IMG/VR virus record: IMGVR_UViG_3300032268_001383
Span: 1-64,000 of that record
Source: a virus
DNA length: 64,000 bases
Direction: 5' to 3' (one strand)
Of the stretch, positions 27,666 through 35,798 are shown piece by piece. The notes beneath the pieces are model-generated. The model searched no databases. It was not told where the DNA came from and worked only from the letters and a program-made list of their open reading frames with translations. A program made the position numbers and the translations under genes. Position 1 is the first letter of the stretch. Every line of letters begins with the position of its first letter.

Positions 27666-27914
27666 ATGGAAAATATCGAGAATCTCCAACAAGATGATAC
27701 TTTAGAAAAAATTAAAGAAATTGAAGAAATAGTTCAAGCGGAAAAAATTGAACCAACAACAGCTCTCAACATTTTAATTAACGCAGTACAAGTAACTTTT
27801 GAATCAGAAAAATTTAATGATTTAGATAAATTTCTAATTGCAAAAGCACTGACTTGTTTTAAGGATTATGTTGATTCTGGTGAAAACTTCATCATCAAAG
27901 TTAAAGAAGACTAA
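27666..27914 (+). CDS. Small acidic helical protein
   Basis: An 82-residue, Glu-rich, helical protein with no recognised family. The upstream TACTATATAAAAATAAAAA is a weaker variant of the candidate phage promoter box. It converges with the CoaE-like gene, with only 4 nt between the stops. Confidence 0.5.
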   Translation: MENIENLQQDDTLEKIKEIEEIVQAEKIEPTTALNILINAVQVTFESEKFNDLDKFLIAKALTCFKDYVDSGENFIIKVKED

Positions 27915-27918
27915 ATCT

Positions 27919-28530
27919 CTAAAACGTCTTATGATAATCCAAATCTATACAATGTCTTATGATATTACTATGGATTTGGATTATTTCATTTTCAATCTTT
28001 TTCTTTGAATTCTCTTCTCCATAATTGTGTAAAACAAAATTTGACTTGGAATTTTTTATAAATTCACAATACTCATTATCAAGTATAAAATCAATCATAT
28101 CATTTGGCATCTGCGTTTGATTAATCAATAATTTTCTTCTTAGCATTTGTGGCTTGAATATGTTGATAGAATAGTTCATTTTAGAGTTCCAACCTCTTTC
28201 GAATAGGATAGAAGATAGGAATATTGTGTATGCAAATTTGTGATTTTTTTGTCTAAAATTTTCGTATTTAGAAAATATTTCTGGCTGAATTATATCTATC
28301 AACTTATTAAACTTCTTTGTATCTTCGAACTTATTAAAGTTAATAAGTCCATAAGTATAAGTATTCGGTCCAAAATTCTGTTTGATTTTTAGGATCATTT
28401 TTTTATTGAAATTCAATAAATATTTCATCATCAAATCAGCATCAAAAACCGGAGTATTGTTTTTGGTGAATATATCTGCTATCTCTCGGTGACCAGATTT
28501 AAAATTCCCTGTTAAAGCTACTTTTATCAT
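27919..28530 (-). CDS. Dephospho-CoA-kinase-like protein with degraded P-loop
   Basis: A 203-residue P-loop-kinase-fold protein. The start VALTGNFKSGHREIADIF aligns with the CoaE N-terminus, but the Walker A Gly-x4-Gly-Lys-Ser/Thr reads G-x4-G-His-Arg, so the phosphate-binding Lys is absent. The next motif PVFDADLMMKYLL matches the CoaE D-A-D substrate motif, and the GLINFNKF region followed by IIQPEIF matches its central part. It may be inactive, altered in specificity or regulatory. It is downstream of, and 10 nt from, the 327-residue unknown gene. Confidence 0.55.
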   Translation of the reverse strand: MIKVALTGNFKSGHREIADIFTKNNTPVFDADLMMKYLLNFNKKMILKIKQNFGPNTYTYGLINFNKFEDTKKFNKLIDIIQPEIFSKYENFRQKNHKFAYTIFLSSILFERGWNSKMNYSINIFKPQMLRRKLLINQTQMPNDMIDFILDNEYCEFIKNSKSNFVLHNYGEENSKKKIENEIIQIHSNIIRHCIDLDYHKTF

Positions 28531-28540
28531 AATTTAATTT

Positions 28541-29524
28541 TTAATATTCTTCTTCTTCGTAGTTATCATCATAATTTTCTTGGTTTTCCATATCTTCATT
28601 TGACATCAAATTACCATTGGCTTGAGTCAATTTGTAATCCCAATCTAAATTTAGGTTATCGTTTGTAATATAGGATGTGTATTCACAAAAATAGGGAAAG
28701 GTATCCAAATACGGATAATGTCTAAAGTTTGTTCTCTCTAATTTTACTGATATTGAAAGTTTCAATATCTCAGATTTATCAAAGAAATAAAGATGTGATT
28801 TGGAATTTTGTTCTAATTTGTGAATATATCCATTTTCATAAGCCCAATTTCTAAAAAGTATCACATCTGAATCTAAAATATTATAGATTCTATCCATTAT
28901 TTTTATGTCCTTCGGTGCCTTATTGTAAAAATCATTCACAATAACATCATCCCAAAGTAGAGCTCTGCCTCTAAGTTTTTCCACTCCATTTTCAGTAGAT
29001 GTTAAAATCAACATCTTTATATTAGAATTTGTACAATACAAATCTAAAAATTTAAGTCTTTCTTTGTGTCTCATACAAGAATTCCAAAGTGTACCTTTAC
29101 TTATTGTTGAGTAATTATCTAAATCATACCATTGACGAATTTCTTCACCAGTGACTATTCTGAAAGTTAACCTATTTTTCTCAAAGAATGATTTATAAGA
29201 ATTCACAAAGTGTTCTATGTCCCCATTAGTAATCCCTAATTCAATAATTTTGTCTTTAGTGAATAATTTTGATATAACCCTACCTACTTTCATATTTTGA
29301 AGTTTGTAGTCTGAAACTTGAAAATCCTTTTCTAAATCGACTTTGGATTTTGGGATATAGGAAATCATATCTGTATCACCGGAATTCTGTAAATAAAAAA
29401 CTTCCTCATTGGATTCAAAACCAATAAGTAGTTTACTTATTTTGCCATCTGAATTCAAAAGAAAAGTTAATAACTGTTTTTCAACCAAAAGATTTGGATT
29501 GATTTGAATTATATTTTTTGACAT
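28541..29524 (-). CDS. Conserved-looking phage protein, unknown
   Basis: A 327-residue protein with two distinctive patches: GTLWNSCMRH (about 142-151) and GVEKLRGRALLWDD, followed by NDFY. The Cys-Met-Arg-His and R-G-R-A motifs look like a catalytic or binding site, but I cannot name the family. The last ~30 residues are highly acidic (ending E-E-E-E-Y). It leads a two-gene unit with the CoaE-like gene. Confidence 0.5.
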   Translation of the reverse strand: MSKNIIQINPNLLVEKQLLTFLLNSDGKISKLLIGFESNEEVFYLQNSGDTDMISYIPKSKVDLEKDFQVSDYKLQNMKVGRVISKLFTKDKIIELGITNGDIEHFVNSYKSFFEKNRLTFRIVTGEEIRQWYDLDNYSTISKGTLWNSCMRHKERLKFLDLYCTNSNIKMLILTSTENGVEKLRGRALLWDDVIVNDFYNKAPKDIKIMDRIYNILDSDVILFRNWAYENGYIHKLEQNSKSHLYFFDKSEILKLSISVKLERTNFRHYPYLDTFPYFCEYTSYITNDNLNLDWDYKLTQANGNLMSNEDMENQENYDDNYEEEEY

Positions 29525-29531
29525 AATTAAA

Positions 29532-29543
29532 TTTTAATATATA
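29532..29543 (+). promoter_or_regulatory. Candidate phage promoter box
   Basis: TTTTAATATATA overlaps the first possible ATG (29543) of the following gene, which favours the second ATG at 29549. Confidence 0.4.
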
Positions 29544-29548
29544 TGTTT

Positions 29549-29761
29549 ATGAAATTTTTATTAGAGTTTAATTCTTTTTTTAAAGAGGGTGATACAGTTT
29601 TAATTAAATACTGGTATAACGGAATGGTTACACCAGTAAAAATTCTAAAATCCAAAGGGGAGCACTTCAAAATCTCTCATAATATACCAGAATCAAAAAT
29701 ACAAAATGCTCCCGATGATTTGATAGAAAAAAAGAGAGTCATTGGACTATATCGAGTTTAA
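29549..29761 (+). CDS. Small leader-motif protein, SH3-like
   Basis: A 70-residue protein beginning MKFLLEFNSFFKEG, a compact form of the shared leader. The ATG at 29543 would add Met-Phe but overlaps the promoter box. The body GDTVLIKYWYNGMVTPVKILKSKG looks like a small SH3-type barrel. It converges on the metallopeptidase gene with a 4-nt overlap of the ends. Confidence 0.55.
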   Translation: MKFLLEFNSFFKEGDTVLIKYWYNGMVTPVKILKSKGEHFKISHNIPESKIQNAPDDLIEKKRVIGLYRV

Positions 29762-30909
29762 AGTAGTTCTTTCATCTCTAAATAGAAATCTAAATCTTCT
29801 GGGTCTGTTAAATCGACATACATATACTTCAATCTTTCAAATTCTTCTTTAGTCAATTTATCATCAAAGATGATTTGCTTCAATGATTCATAATAGTTTT
29901 TTTGTTTCGGAAAGTTTGATTCAACTTCATAATTGAAAAGAGATTTTTCTTCTACATCTTCATCCCACAATTCGTGATCTAAATCTTCCCAATATTTTTT
30001 ACCCCTTTTAGAAGTATCTATGTGATGAATATTCTTACTTGAACTGTCTTCATACCAATTATAATCATCATAATATTCATATTCATTTTTACCATAAGCT
30101 TTATGAGTATATCCATAGTCATCATAACCAGTGGTCAAGCTCCTTTGATTAGTCGATTTATATCTTGTAGAATATCCACTATTTTTATATTCTTTAACTT
30201 TTGGATTTCTTTTAGTTGGGAGACTTTCCCAATCAACTCTTATTACAGCTTGACAAAGTTTAGTCAAGAAATCAATATCTTGTTTTTCAGATTTTGTGTG
30301 CTCTGAGTAGTAACCAACCGAAATATTTGTACACTCTGGAATAACACCTACAAATTCAGCAGAGTCAGTATACACACCAGTGTCATCAAGTTTCATTTCT
30401 AAACCAGATTTGTTAAGTTGTTTTGCTAATTCTTTGGCAAAATCTTCTGAACAACATCTCTGTGAAGATTGATGTGTGATTACAGATGTGGTACCTCTAC
30501 GGTCGAATGAAATCATTCTATCGAAATTTTCGAATAAGTCATCTTGTGATGCTAACCCAGAACCAATACAACCAACTTCTTCTCCAACAAAGAAGCAATA
30601 AAGTCCTGGTACATTATGTTGAATCATCCATAGTAGGATTGTTACACCTGCTTTATCGTCAGCGCCTAAGATTGATTTGCCATCGGTTTTGATATAATTG
30701 GCGTCGAAGACGTGTGTTACATTGACTTGGTCTTGGCAGGCTGTATCTAAATGTGAAGTGAATGCGGTTTTTGTGTTACCAATTTCATAGAAATAGTTAC
30801 CGTGAGCATCTTTAGTAAAACCTTTTGGTAGGAAACTTTCGAGTTCAGTTTCAAAACCGTATGGATAGGTTTTAGATGTAAGTTTTAGGAATGTTTGTTT
30901 AATGTTCAT
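29758..30909 (-). CDS. M20/M28/M42-type zinc metallopeptidase
   Basis: A 383-residue co-catalytic zinc peptidase. Metal and catalytic motifs appear in order: SHLDT (His53, Asp55), GADDKAG (bridging Asp), GEEVGCIGS (catalytic and metal Glu), SFDRRG, and a late SEHTKSE His. That covers the active domain within the first ~245 residues. The remaining ~140 residues are Tyr/Asp/Glu-rich and unlike the family, perhaps a phage-specific partner domain. No signal peptide, so it is cytosolic. A TTG...TAAATTTG host-type promoter lies upstream. Confidence 0.75.
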   Translation of the reverse strand: MNIKQTFLKLTSKTYPYGFETELESFLPKGFTKDAHGNYFYEIGNTKTAFTSHLDTACQDQVNVTHVFDANYIKTDGKSILGADDKAGVTILLWMIQHNVPGLYCFFVGEEVGCIGSGLASQDDLFENFDRMISFDRRGTTSVITHQSSQRCCSEDFAKELAKQLNKSGLEMKLDDTGVYTDSAEFVGVIPECTNISVGYYSEHTKSEKQDIDFLTKLCQAVIRVDWESLPTKRNPKVKEYKNSGYSTRYKSTNQRSLTTGYDDYGYTHKAYGKNEYEYYDDYNWYEDSSSKNIHHIDTSKRGKKYWEDLDHELWDEDVEEKSLFNYEVESNFPKQKNYYESLKQIIFDDKLTKEEFERLKYMYVDLTDPEDLDFYLEMKELL

Positions 30910-30956
30910 GCTCTCAATGTTTTACTTAAATATCCTTGTGATATTATTTAATACAA

Positions 30957-30987
30957 CAAATTTAAGGATAAAATTCCAAATAAACAA
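30957..30987 (-). promoter_or_regulatory. Host-type (Bacteroidetes) promoter candidate
   Basis: On the minus strand TTG (30985-30987), a 20-nt spacer and TAAATTTG (30957-30964) match the Bacteroidetes consensus TTTG/TTG-N~19-TAnnTTTG. It would transcribe the metallopeptidase gene early. Confidence 0.45.
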
Positions 30988-31004
30988 GCTTTTTACTAAT
31001 TTTA

Positions 31005-31018
31005 TTTTAATATATAAA
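31005..31018 (+). promoter_or_regulatory. Candidate phage promoter box
   Basis: TTTTAATATATAAA ends 13 nt before the ATG at 31032, the first of four consecutive leader-motif genes. Confidence 0.5.
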
Positions 31019-31031
31019 AGAAAAATTGTTA

Positions 31032-31607
31032 ATGAAAATTAGTAATTGGAATAAATTTAATGAATCTGTAAGTGATACTTTTACTGAGGAAATGGCTCAA
31101 GAGATAATTTATTATTTTTCAGAGGAGTCAAGACCATCTAAGCATATATCAGATTTATTCACCCAGTGTAAAGACCAGTGGGGAGAAATAATCGACACTA
31201 TGTATGAAACTTCCTATGAAGAAATGAAAGAGATGATAGAAAAACTGTATAGTCTGATTCAAACAGGAAGTTTAGATTTCAGAGATTCGATGATTGAAAT
31301 CTATACTAAAATTAGAGAAGAAAGGAAAGATTTCCCAGAAGTTTATGAAATTGAAGATGCTTTCTTAGATTTAATTGAAGGACATGGTTTTACTTTTATG
31401 ATTTACTCTGATTTAAAAAAGTATGAAATAAAATTACATAGCCCTTGGGGTGGTAATAGTACGAAAATGGAAGATTTTATAAACTATTGTAATTTAGTAA
31501 AGAACCCTATAAGTAAATTAAGTAAATACAGTACGAAACTAGTGGAATGTGAATTTATCAATAGGAGATATTCTTATTGTGTTTTTAAAGTAGAAATAAC
31601 AAATTAA
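31032..31607 (+). CDS. Leader-motif protein, unknown
   Basis: A 191-residue protein beginning MKISNWNKFNES (shared leader). The start at 31032 is chosen over a TTG at 31026. The body is acidic and largely helical to residue ~115, then mixed; no family recognised. First gene of an operon of four leader-motif genes (31.0-34.1 kb). Confidence 0.55.
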   Translation: MKISNWNKFNESVSDTFTEEMAQEIIYYFSEESRPSKHISDLFTQCKDQWGEIIDTMYETSYEEMKEMIEKLYSLIQTGSLDFRDSMIEIYTKIREERKDFPEVYEIEDAFLDLIEGHGFTFMIYSDLKKYEIKLHSPWGGNSTKMEDFINYCNLVKNPISKLSKYSTKLVECEFINRRYSYCVFKVEITN

Positions 31608-31622
31608 AAAAAAATTAAAATC

Positions 31623-32183
31623 ATGCAAATTAAAAAATTTTTAAAAGAATCTATTGAACCAATCAAAGTTTCTAATGAAAAAAATCCAGGTTTAGTAAAC
31701 CCAAAAACATTACCTACAGAAATCATTTCTGTTTTAGAAGAAAGAATCGGTGATGAATATACAGCTTATTATTTTTATAGAAATGCTGCTAACTGGTGTA
31801 AAGATAAAAATTATAAAAGGGCTACTCAATACTTTGAGTCAGAAGCGTCATCTGAACTCGAACACTCAAAAGGTCTTCAAGATTATCTAACTCAATGGAA
31901 TACATTTCCAAGTGTTCCACAAGTTGAGACTACAGCAAATTACGAGTCACTTGTAGATATTATAAATAAAGCTTATACTTTGGAATATAATTTATTTCTT
32001 AAATATTCAAAAGACCAACAATCATTTACAAATCTACATCCTGCTACATTTAATTTCATTCAAAAATATGTAGATATACAAAATGATTCTGTTTCTGAAT
32101 ATTCTGATTTATTGAATGCTCTTAATTTAATTGATTATACAGATAAGTTCCAGATATTATATTTCGAACAAACTTATTTCTAA
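31623..32183 (+). CDS. Ferritin-like protein with leader motif
   Basis: A 186-residue protein. Residues 1-10 (MQIKKFLKES) are the shared leader. From about 35 on it follows the four-helix ferritin pattern: GDEYTAYYFYRNAANW (Glu45), an E-L-E-H motif (Glu78, His81) on helix B, TLEYNLFLKYSK (Glu121) and QKYVDIQNDSVSEYSDLL (Gln153). These are positions of the ferroxidase ligands, with Asp151 where Glu is usual. It could store or oxidise iron. Together with the leader it may be carried in the capsid (inference). It lies 15 nt after the previous gene. Confidence 0.75.
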   Translation: MQIKKFLKESIEPIKVSNEKNPGLVNPKTLPTEIISVLEERIGDEYTAYYFYRNAANWCKDKNYKRATQYFESEASSELEHSKGLQDYLTQWNTFPSVPQVETTANYESLVDIINKAYTLEYNLFLKYSKDQQSFTNLHPATFNFIQKYVDIQNDSVSEYSDLLNALNLIDYTDKFQILYFEQTYF

Positions 32184-32187
32184 AACT

Positions 32188-33471
32188 ATGAGAATCAAGA
32201 ACTGGCTACAATTCAAAGAAAATAAACAATTAGATTTTTTCGAAGGTACTCCTTATGAACATCCGAATTTAGTAGAAAAAGGAATTTGGATACTCACTAA
32301 GGAAGACTTGGAAGAATATTTCATTGACTTTATCGACGAAGGTTGGGATGTCAGATTTTTTTATGGATTTTGGAGTGAATTATATGATATTGATAGTTTA
32401 ATTATTAAAAGAGATATGTTACCACTTATTAGAGTCTATATTGACGGTGTATCAGGTAGTAAAGGTGGTGACTACTTAACCAATTCTCTACTTTCGGCTC
32501 TTAACAGATTGACACCAAGATTCAAAAAGGTAAAGGTTTTTGATGAAGAGGGCTCATTAAATCCAAAAGATTTAAAGTTCGAAGGAAGTTCAATTTTTAT
32601 CAAATCTGATAGTGACAACATTGAAGATGAGATAGAAGTTGAAAGTAGTTTAATGATTGATTTGATTTGGATTAAAGAAGTTTATCTAACTGATAAAATG
32701 ATATTCACATATTATGAATTTGAAGAGGAATTTAAAGAAGGTGACTTGAAATATGATGAAAAAGGTAATGCATTTGTAGGCTTTCCAGTTGAAGATATTA
32801 AAGATTGGGTTTTAGATAAAAAATCTAGATATAGAGACGTTGTTGGTGATAAAGATATGATGGATTCAGATTTTTACTATGATTATGACGTAGATGATGA
32901 TTCGATATTCTCTTACTATTTTGATTCTGAAACTAAAAGATTATTATTAGAAAAGTGTATTGGTGAAGAATTTAAAAATTTACAAGAAGAATATCATTTT
33001 TTAAATAACTACAACTCATTAGAAGAATTGATTGTGGCTACAATGAAAGGTGGTTGGAATAACAGAAATCTTTACGAACAATTAGGTGAAATGTTATCCA
33101 AAATTTCAGATGTTTATGAACAATTGAAAGAAATATATGATGGGTATTATGGTTCAGCTAAAATGGATTCAGATTATGATGCTATAATGTCTTCTTTTTA
33201 TGGAATTGTAGAAGATGTTTTAGACACTCCAATAGTAGAAGAGTATACAAAAGACGGTAAATTATTTTATAGATTGAAATTCAAATTTGAATGGATAGAA
33301 TGGACAGACGGTCCTCAATATATTAAAAGTGGTTTAGAATACATTATATCTAATTGGTGTCATAGAAAATATGATTACCGTAAATTAAATCCAAGATTTA
33401 GTGATTCTGCAGATATAGATAATAAAGAGTTCAATGCGGAATGTAGAGAAATTCTTAATAATTCAAAATGA
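32188..33471 (+). CDS. Large acidic leader-motif protein
   Basis: A 428-residue acidic protein beginning MRIKNWLQFKEN (shared leader). The frame is open to 32131, but that would overlap the ferritin-like gene by 53 nt; the ATG at 32188 lies 4 nt past its stop. The body is rich in Asp, Glu, Tyr and Phe with no motif I recognise. A strongly acidic stretch (about residues 230-250) could mimic nucleic acid (inference). The next gene overlaps by ATGA. Confidence 0.55.
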   Translation: MRIKNWLQFKENKQLDFFEGTPYEHPNLVEKGIWILTKEDLEEYFIDFIDEGWDVRFFYGFWSELYDIDSLIIKRDMLPLIRVYIDGVSGSKGGDYLTNSLLSALNRLTPRFKKVKVFDEEGSLNPKDLKFEGSSIFIKSDSDNIEDEIEVESSLMIDLIWIKEVYLTDKMIFTYYEFEEEFKEGDLKYDEKGNAFVGFPVEDIKDWVLDKKSRYRDVVGDKDMMDSDFYYDYDVDDDSIFSYYFDSETKRLLLEKCIGEEFKNLQEEYHFLNNYNSLEELIVATMKGGWNNRNLYEQLGEMLSKISDVYEQLKEIYDGYYGSAKMDSDYDAIMSSFYGIVEDVLDTPIVEEYTKDGKLFYRLKFKFEWIEWTDGPQYIKSGLEYIISNWCHRKYDYRKLNPRFSDSADIDNKEFNAECREILNNSK

Positions 33472-34055
33472 AATACTTAAAAAATTTTATAGATTTGTTC
33501 GAGTCCTTAGAAAGTTCTGAAGATAGAATTCACTTTTCAGGTAAAGAAATTAATACTTTAAGAAATACAATTCAAAAAGATAAACCTGAATTTAAACCTC
33601 GAGGTCTTTGGTATGCCTTTGGTGATGACTGGGGTAGGTTCTCCGACGACTTTAGAGATAACGACTATAAGTATAAGATAATATTGAAAGAAGGCTCAGA
33701 ATCAAAAATTTTAAAGATTACAAGTATATCTCAATTAAATAGCTTCATAAAAAAATATGTCGTAAAAACAGGTCTTAATTTAAGAGGAGTTAGATCATCG
33801 GTGAAATGGAAAGAAGTCGCTAAAGATTATTCTGGATTTGAATTTCTAAATTATGAAGAAGACTCAATCAGAAATTTCTACTGGGATGAAGAGCTTGTCG
33901 AAAGGGAGAAATCTAAGTTGACTAGTAAGTTTGATATGTTTTTGATGGATAAATACTCAAAAGAAGGATACTATGATTGGTGTCACTGGTTTGATGTAAT
34001 TAGTGGTTGTATATGGAATGTATCAATAATTGAAAGTATAGAACCTATAGATTAA
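33468..34055 (+). CDS. Leader-motif protein with KPRGLWYA motif
   Basis: A 195-residue protein beginning MKYLKNFIDLFES (shared leader). The next part, DRIHFSGKEI then KPRGLWYAFGDDW, has a His near the first strand and a K-P-x-G-L-W-Y loop, an arrangement seen in some ADP-ribosyltransferase-like folds; this is speculative. The start overlaps the previous stop (ATGA). It converges with the Nudix gene with an 11-nt overlap. Confidence 0.5.
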   Translation: MKYLKNFIDLFESLESSEDRIHFSGKEINTLRNTIQKDKPEFKPRGLWYAFGDDWGRFSDDFRDNDYKYKIILKEGSESKILKITSISQLNSFIKKYVVKTGLNLRGVRSSVKWKEVAKDYSGFEFLNYEEDSIRNFYWDEELVEREKSKLTSKFDMFLMDKYSKEGYYDWCHWFDVISGCIWNVSIIESIEPID

Positions 34056-34611
34056 TAAATCTCTTGAATTTTTCCAACATAAATTGAGTTTGTATATCTG
34101 AAGGTATAAGTGAGTTTATGTACTTAATATCAACTGCAACAGTCTTACTCATTTTTTCAACTTTAGAACCATCACCTCTAATCGGAATTTCACGAAAATC
34201 ATTATTAGTCAGTGGTAAAATACAAGAGTATAATTTAATTGAAGAAGATTTTTGCAAGAAAAGTGGTGCGTCAAATTCAATCTTATAGTTTTCTCTTATT
34301 ACTAAACCAGCTTCTTCTTGGATTTCTCTAAGTAGAGCTTCTTCTGGTTTTTCACCCTCTTCTATCCCACCACCAACACAAGCTAAATGTAGTTCTTGAC
34401 CAGTCGAATATTTGTAAGAGGGAATATATTCTTGACGAAGAATAATTTTATTCTGTTCAATTAAAAAAGGTATACAGATAACTCCATCTCTACCAGAGAT
34501 TACTGACCAGTCCTCATAGTCAACTATTTTTATAAAATCATTAGAATAATGAACTTTTTCTTTTTCTGGTTTAATATATTCGGGAGACTTCAATTTAGTG
34601 AATTTATCCAT
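34045..34611 (-). CDS. Nudix hydrolase
   Basis: A 188-residue protein with a complete Nudix box, G-x5-E-x7-R-E-x-x-E-E-x-G-[LV] (GGGIEEGEKPEEALLREIQE, about 79-98, then EAGL). The preceding region (YIPSYKYSTGQELHLACVGGG) is like ADP-ribose pyrophosphatases. It would hydrolyse a nucleoside diphosphate derivative such as ADP-ribose, NADH or a capped RNA end. It has a divergent promoter region shared with 34679. If ADP-ribosyl effectors exist in this phage, an ADP-ribose hydrolase would fit, but that is inference. Confidence 0.85.
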   Translation of the reverse strand: MDKFTKLKSPEYIKPEKEKVHYSNDFIKIVDYEDWSVISGRDGVICIPFLIEQNKIILRQEYIPSYKYSTGQELHLACVGGGIEEGEKPEEALLREIQEEAGLVIRENYKIEFDAPLFLQKSSSIKLYSCILPLTNNDFREIPIRGDGSKVEKMSKTVAVDIKYINSLIPSDIQTQFMLEKFKRFINL

Positions 34612-34635
34612 ATTTTAAAATAATTTTTGGTTGTA

Positions 34636-34660
34636 AATTATATATTAAATTTAATATATA
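34636..34660. promoter_or_regulatory. Divergent promoter boxes within a 20-bp palindrome
   Basis: ATATATTAAATTTAATATAT (34640-34659) is a perfect palindrome. Read to the right it supplies TTTAATATATA (34650-34660) 18 nt before the ATG at 34679; read to the left it supplies TTTAATATATAATT (34649-34636) 24 nt before the Nudix ATG. Confidence 0.5.
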
Positions 34661-34678
34661 CATAAAAATATATTTATT

Positions 34679-35113
34679 ATGAAAAATTCTCCAAGAAGAA
34701 ATAAAGTAAGATTATTTAACGAAATGATTGATCCTTCCTTATCTAAGGAATTGGAATTAGACAAAATAAGTAAAGGTTTATCTAATCAAGATTATTTCTT
34801 TTCAAGAAAAGAAGTAGATAAAACTTGGGAATTTGAATACTTTGATATTTATGTTGAGAATATGCACTTTCAACAAGGTTACGTTATAGTTCCAATAGAA
34901 ATTACCAGTGATGGATTTTTACATAGAATGTTTTTAGCTTATTCTCAAGATGAAGATATTTTCTATGGTTCAATGACTGGTGGAACCGGTATACAGAAAA
35001 TTAAGAAGATGTTGGGTGAGTATAAGTTTGCATTTTTAGAAGAAGCTACTTCTGAAATCGTGGATGAACTTTTACCCTCTGACTTTTGGGATGTCAGAGG
35101 ATATTCTAATTAA
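34679..35113 (+). CDS. Leader-variant protein, unknown
   Basis: A 144-residue protein starting MKNSPRRNKVRLFNEM; the R-L-F-N-E segment is the end of the shared leader, here preceded by a basic extension. The body is alpha/beta with a Gly-rich GSMTGGTGI loop. No family recognised. It converges with the ligase gene (4-nt overlap). Confidence 0.5.
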   Translation: MKNSPRRNKVRLFNEMIDPSLSKELELDKISKGLSNQDYFFSRKEVDKTWEFEYFDIYVENMHFQQGYVIVPIEITSDGFLHRMFLAYSQDEDIFYGSMTGGTGIQKIKKMLGEYKFAFLEEATSEIVDELLPSDFWDVRGYSN

Positions 35114-35745
35114 AATTTGTAATTTTTTGACTTTTTGCGACTCTTAATTTGGCTGTTTGTGTTGTTTGATTCGGTGGCACCTATCTCAAGTCTAGCATTT
35201 TTTCTTTTAAGTACTACACCTTCAAGTAAATCTACTTTAGTCCATTTATCAAATAGTTCTTTAAAGTTTGAAAGATAAGATTTAACTCTATAAACATTTT
35301 GACTTACTCCGAAAAGGTATTCTTTTTCGGAATTTTTTTGTCCGAAAAGTCTATCTAAAAGTTCAATTCTTTGTTGAAAGGTTTCTCCTACTAAATATTC
35401 TGAATTGTAGACTAGAATATCAAATATAATCAACTTGTGGTTAAATGATTGATTATTCTCGTCTTTTTTATTTTTGTTGAGATATTCACCGTTCAATACC
35501 ATCCAACCTTTACCAGAGTAAAGATTTAAGATTTCTGCTTCGTTAATTTCTACATTGGTTAATCTACCACCGTGTCTATTATAGACATAACAACTTGTGC
35601 CATTCATAAAGATTACAGCATTTGAACCGTTTGATTTAGGTTGACAAATCATAGAGTCATCATCCCAAGTATTTAGGTGTTTCGGATCGATAGCATTTTT
35701 GGGTCTTGGTGGAAAGATGTAGTAGAAATTGTTATAGTCTATCAT
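35110..35745 (-). CDS. ATP-dependent RNA/DNA ligase-like nucleotidyltransferase
   Basis: A 211-residue minimal ligase catalytic domain. Motif I is CQPKSNGS with the adenylated Lys37, followed by motif III-like YNRHGGRL, motif IIIa VLNGEY and LIIFDIL, motif IV LLEGVVLKRK and motif V IKSRKKSKNYKF. No OB domain is present, so it resembles compact phage RNA/polynucleotide ligases. It may work with the P-loop kinase at 60052 in RNA repair, as T4 Rnl1 does with Pnkp (inference). A good host-type promoter lies 20 nt upstream. Confidence 0.8.
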   Translation of the reverse strand: MIDYNNFYYIFPPRPKNAIDPKHLNTWDDDSMICQPKSNGSNAVIFMNGTSCYVYNRHGGRLTNVEINEAEILNLYSGKGWMVLNGEYLNKNKKDENNQSFNHKLIIFDILVYNSEYLVGETFQQRIELLDRLFGQKNSEKEYLFGVSQNVYRVKSYLSNFKELFDKWTKVDLLEGVVLKRKNARLEIGATESNNTNSQIKSRKKSKNYKF

Positions 35746-35764
35746 AGTTAGATTATTTATCTTA

Positions 35765-35795
35765 CAAAGATAGTAAAAAAATTTCTAAATCAAAA
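35765..35795 (-). promoter_or_regulatory. Host-type (Bacteroidetes) promoter candidate
   Basis: On the minus strand TTTTG (35791-35795), an 18-nt spacer and TATCTTTG (35765-35772) match TTTG-N~19-TAnnTTTG. The -7 box is 20 nt before the ligase ATG, indicating early transcription by host polymerase. Confidence 0.55.
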
Positions 35796-35798
35796 TTT

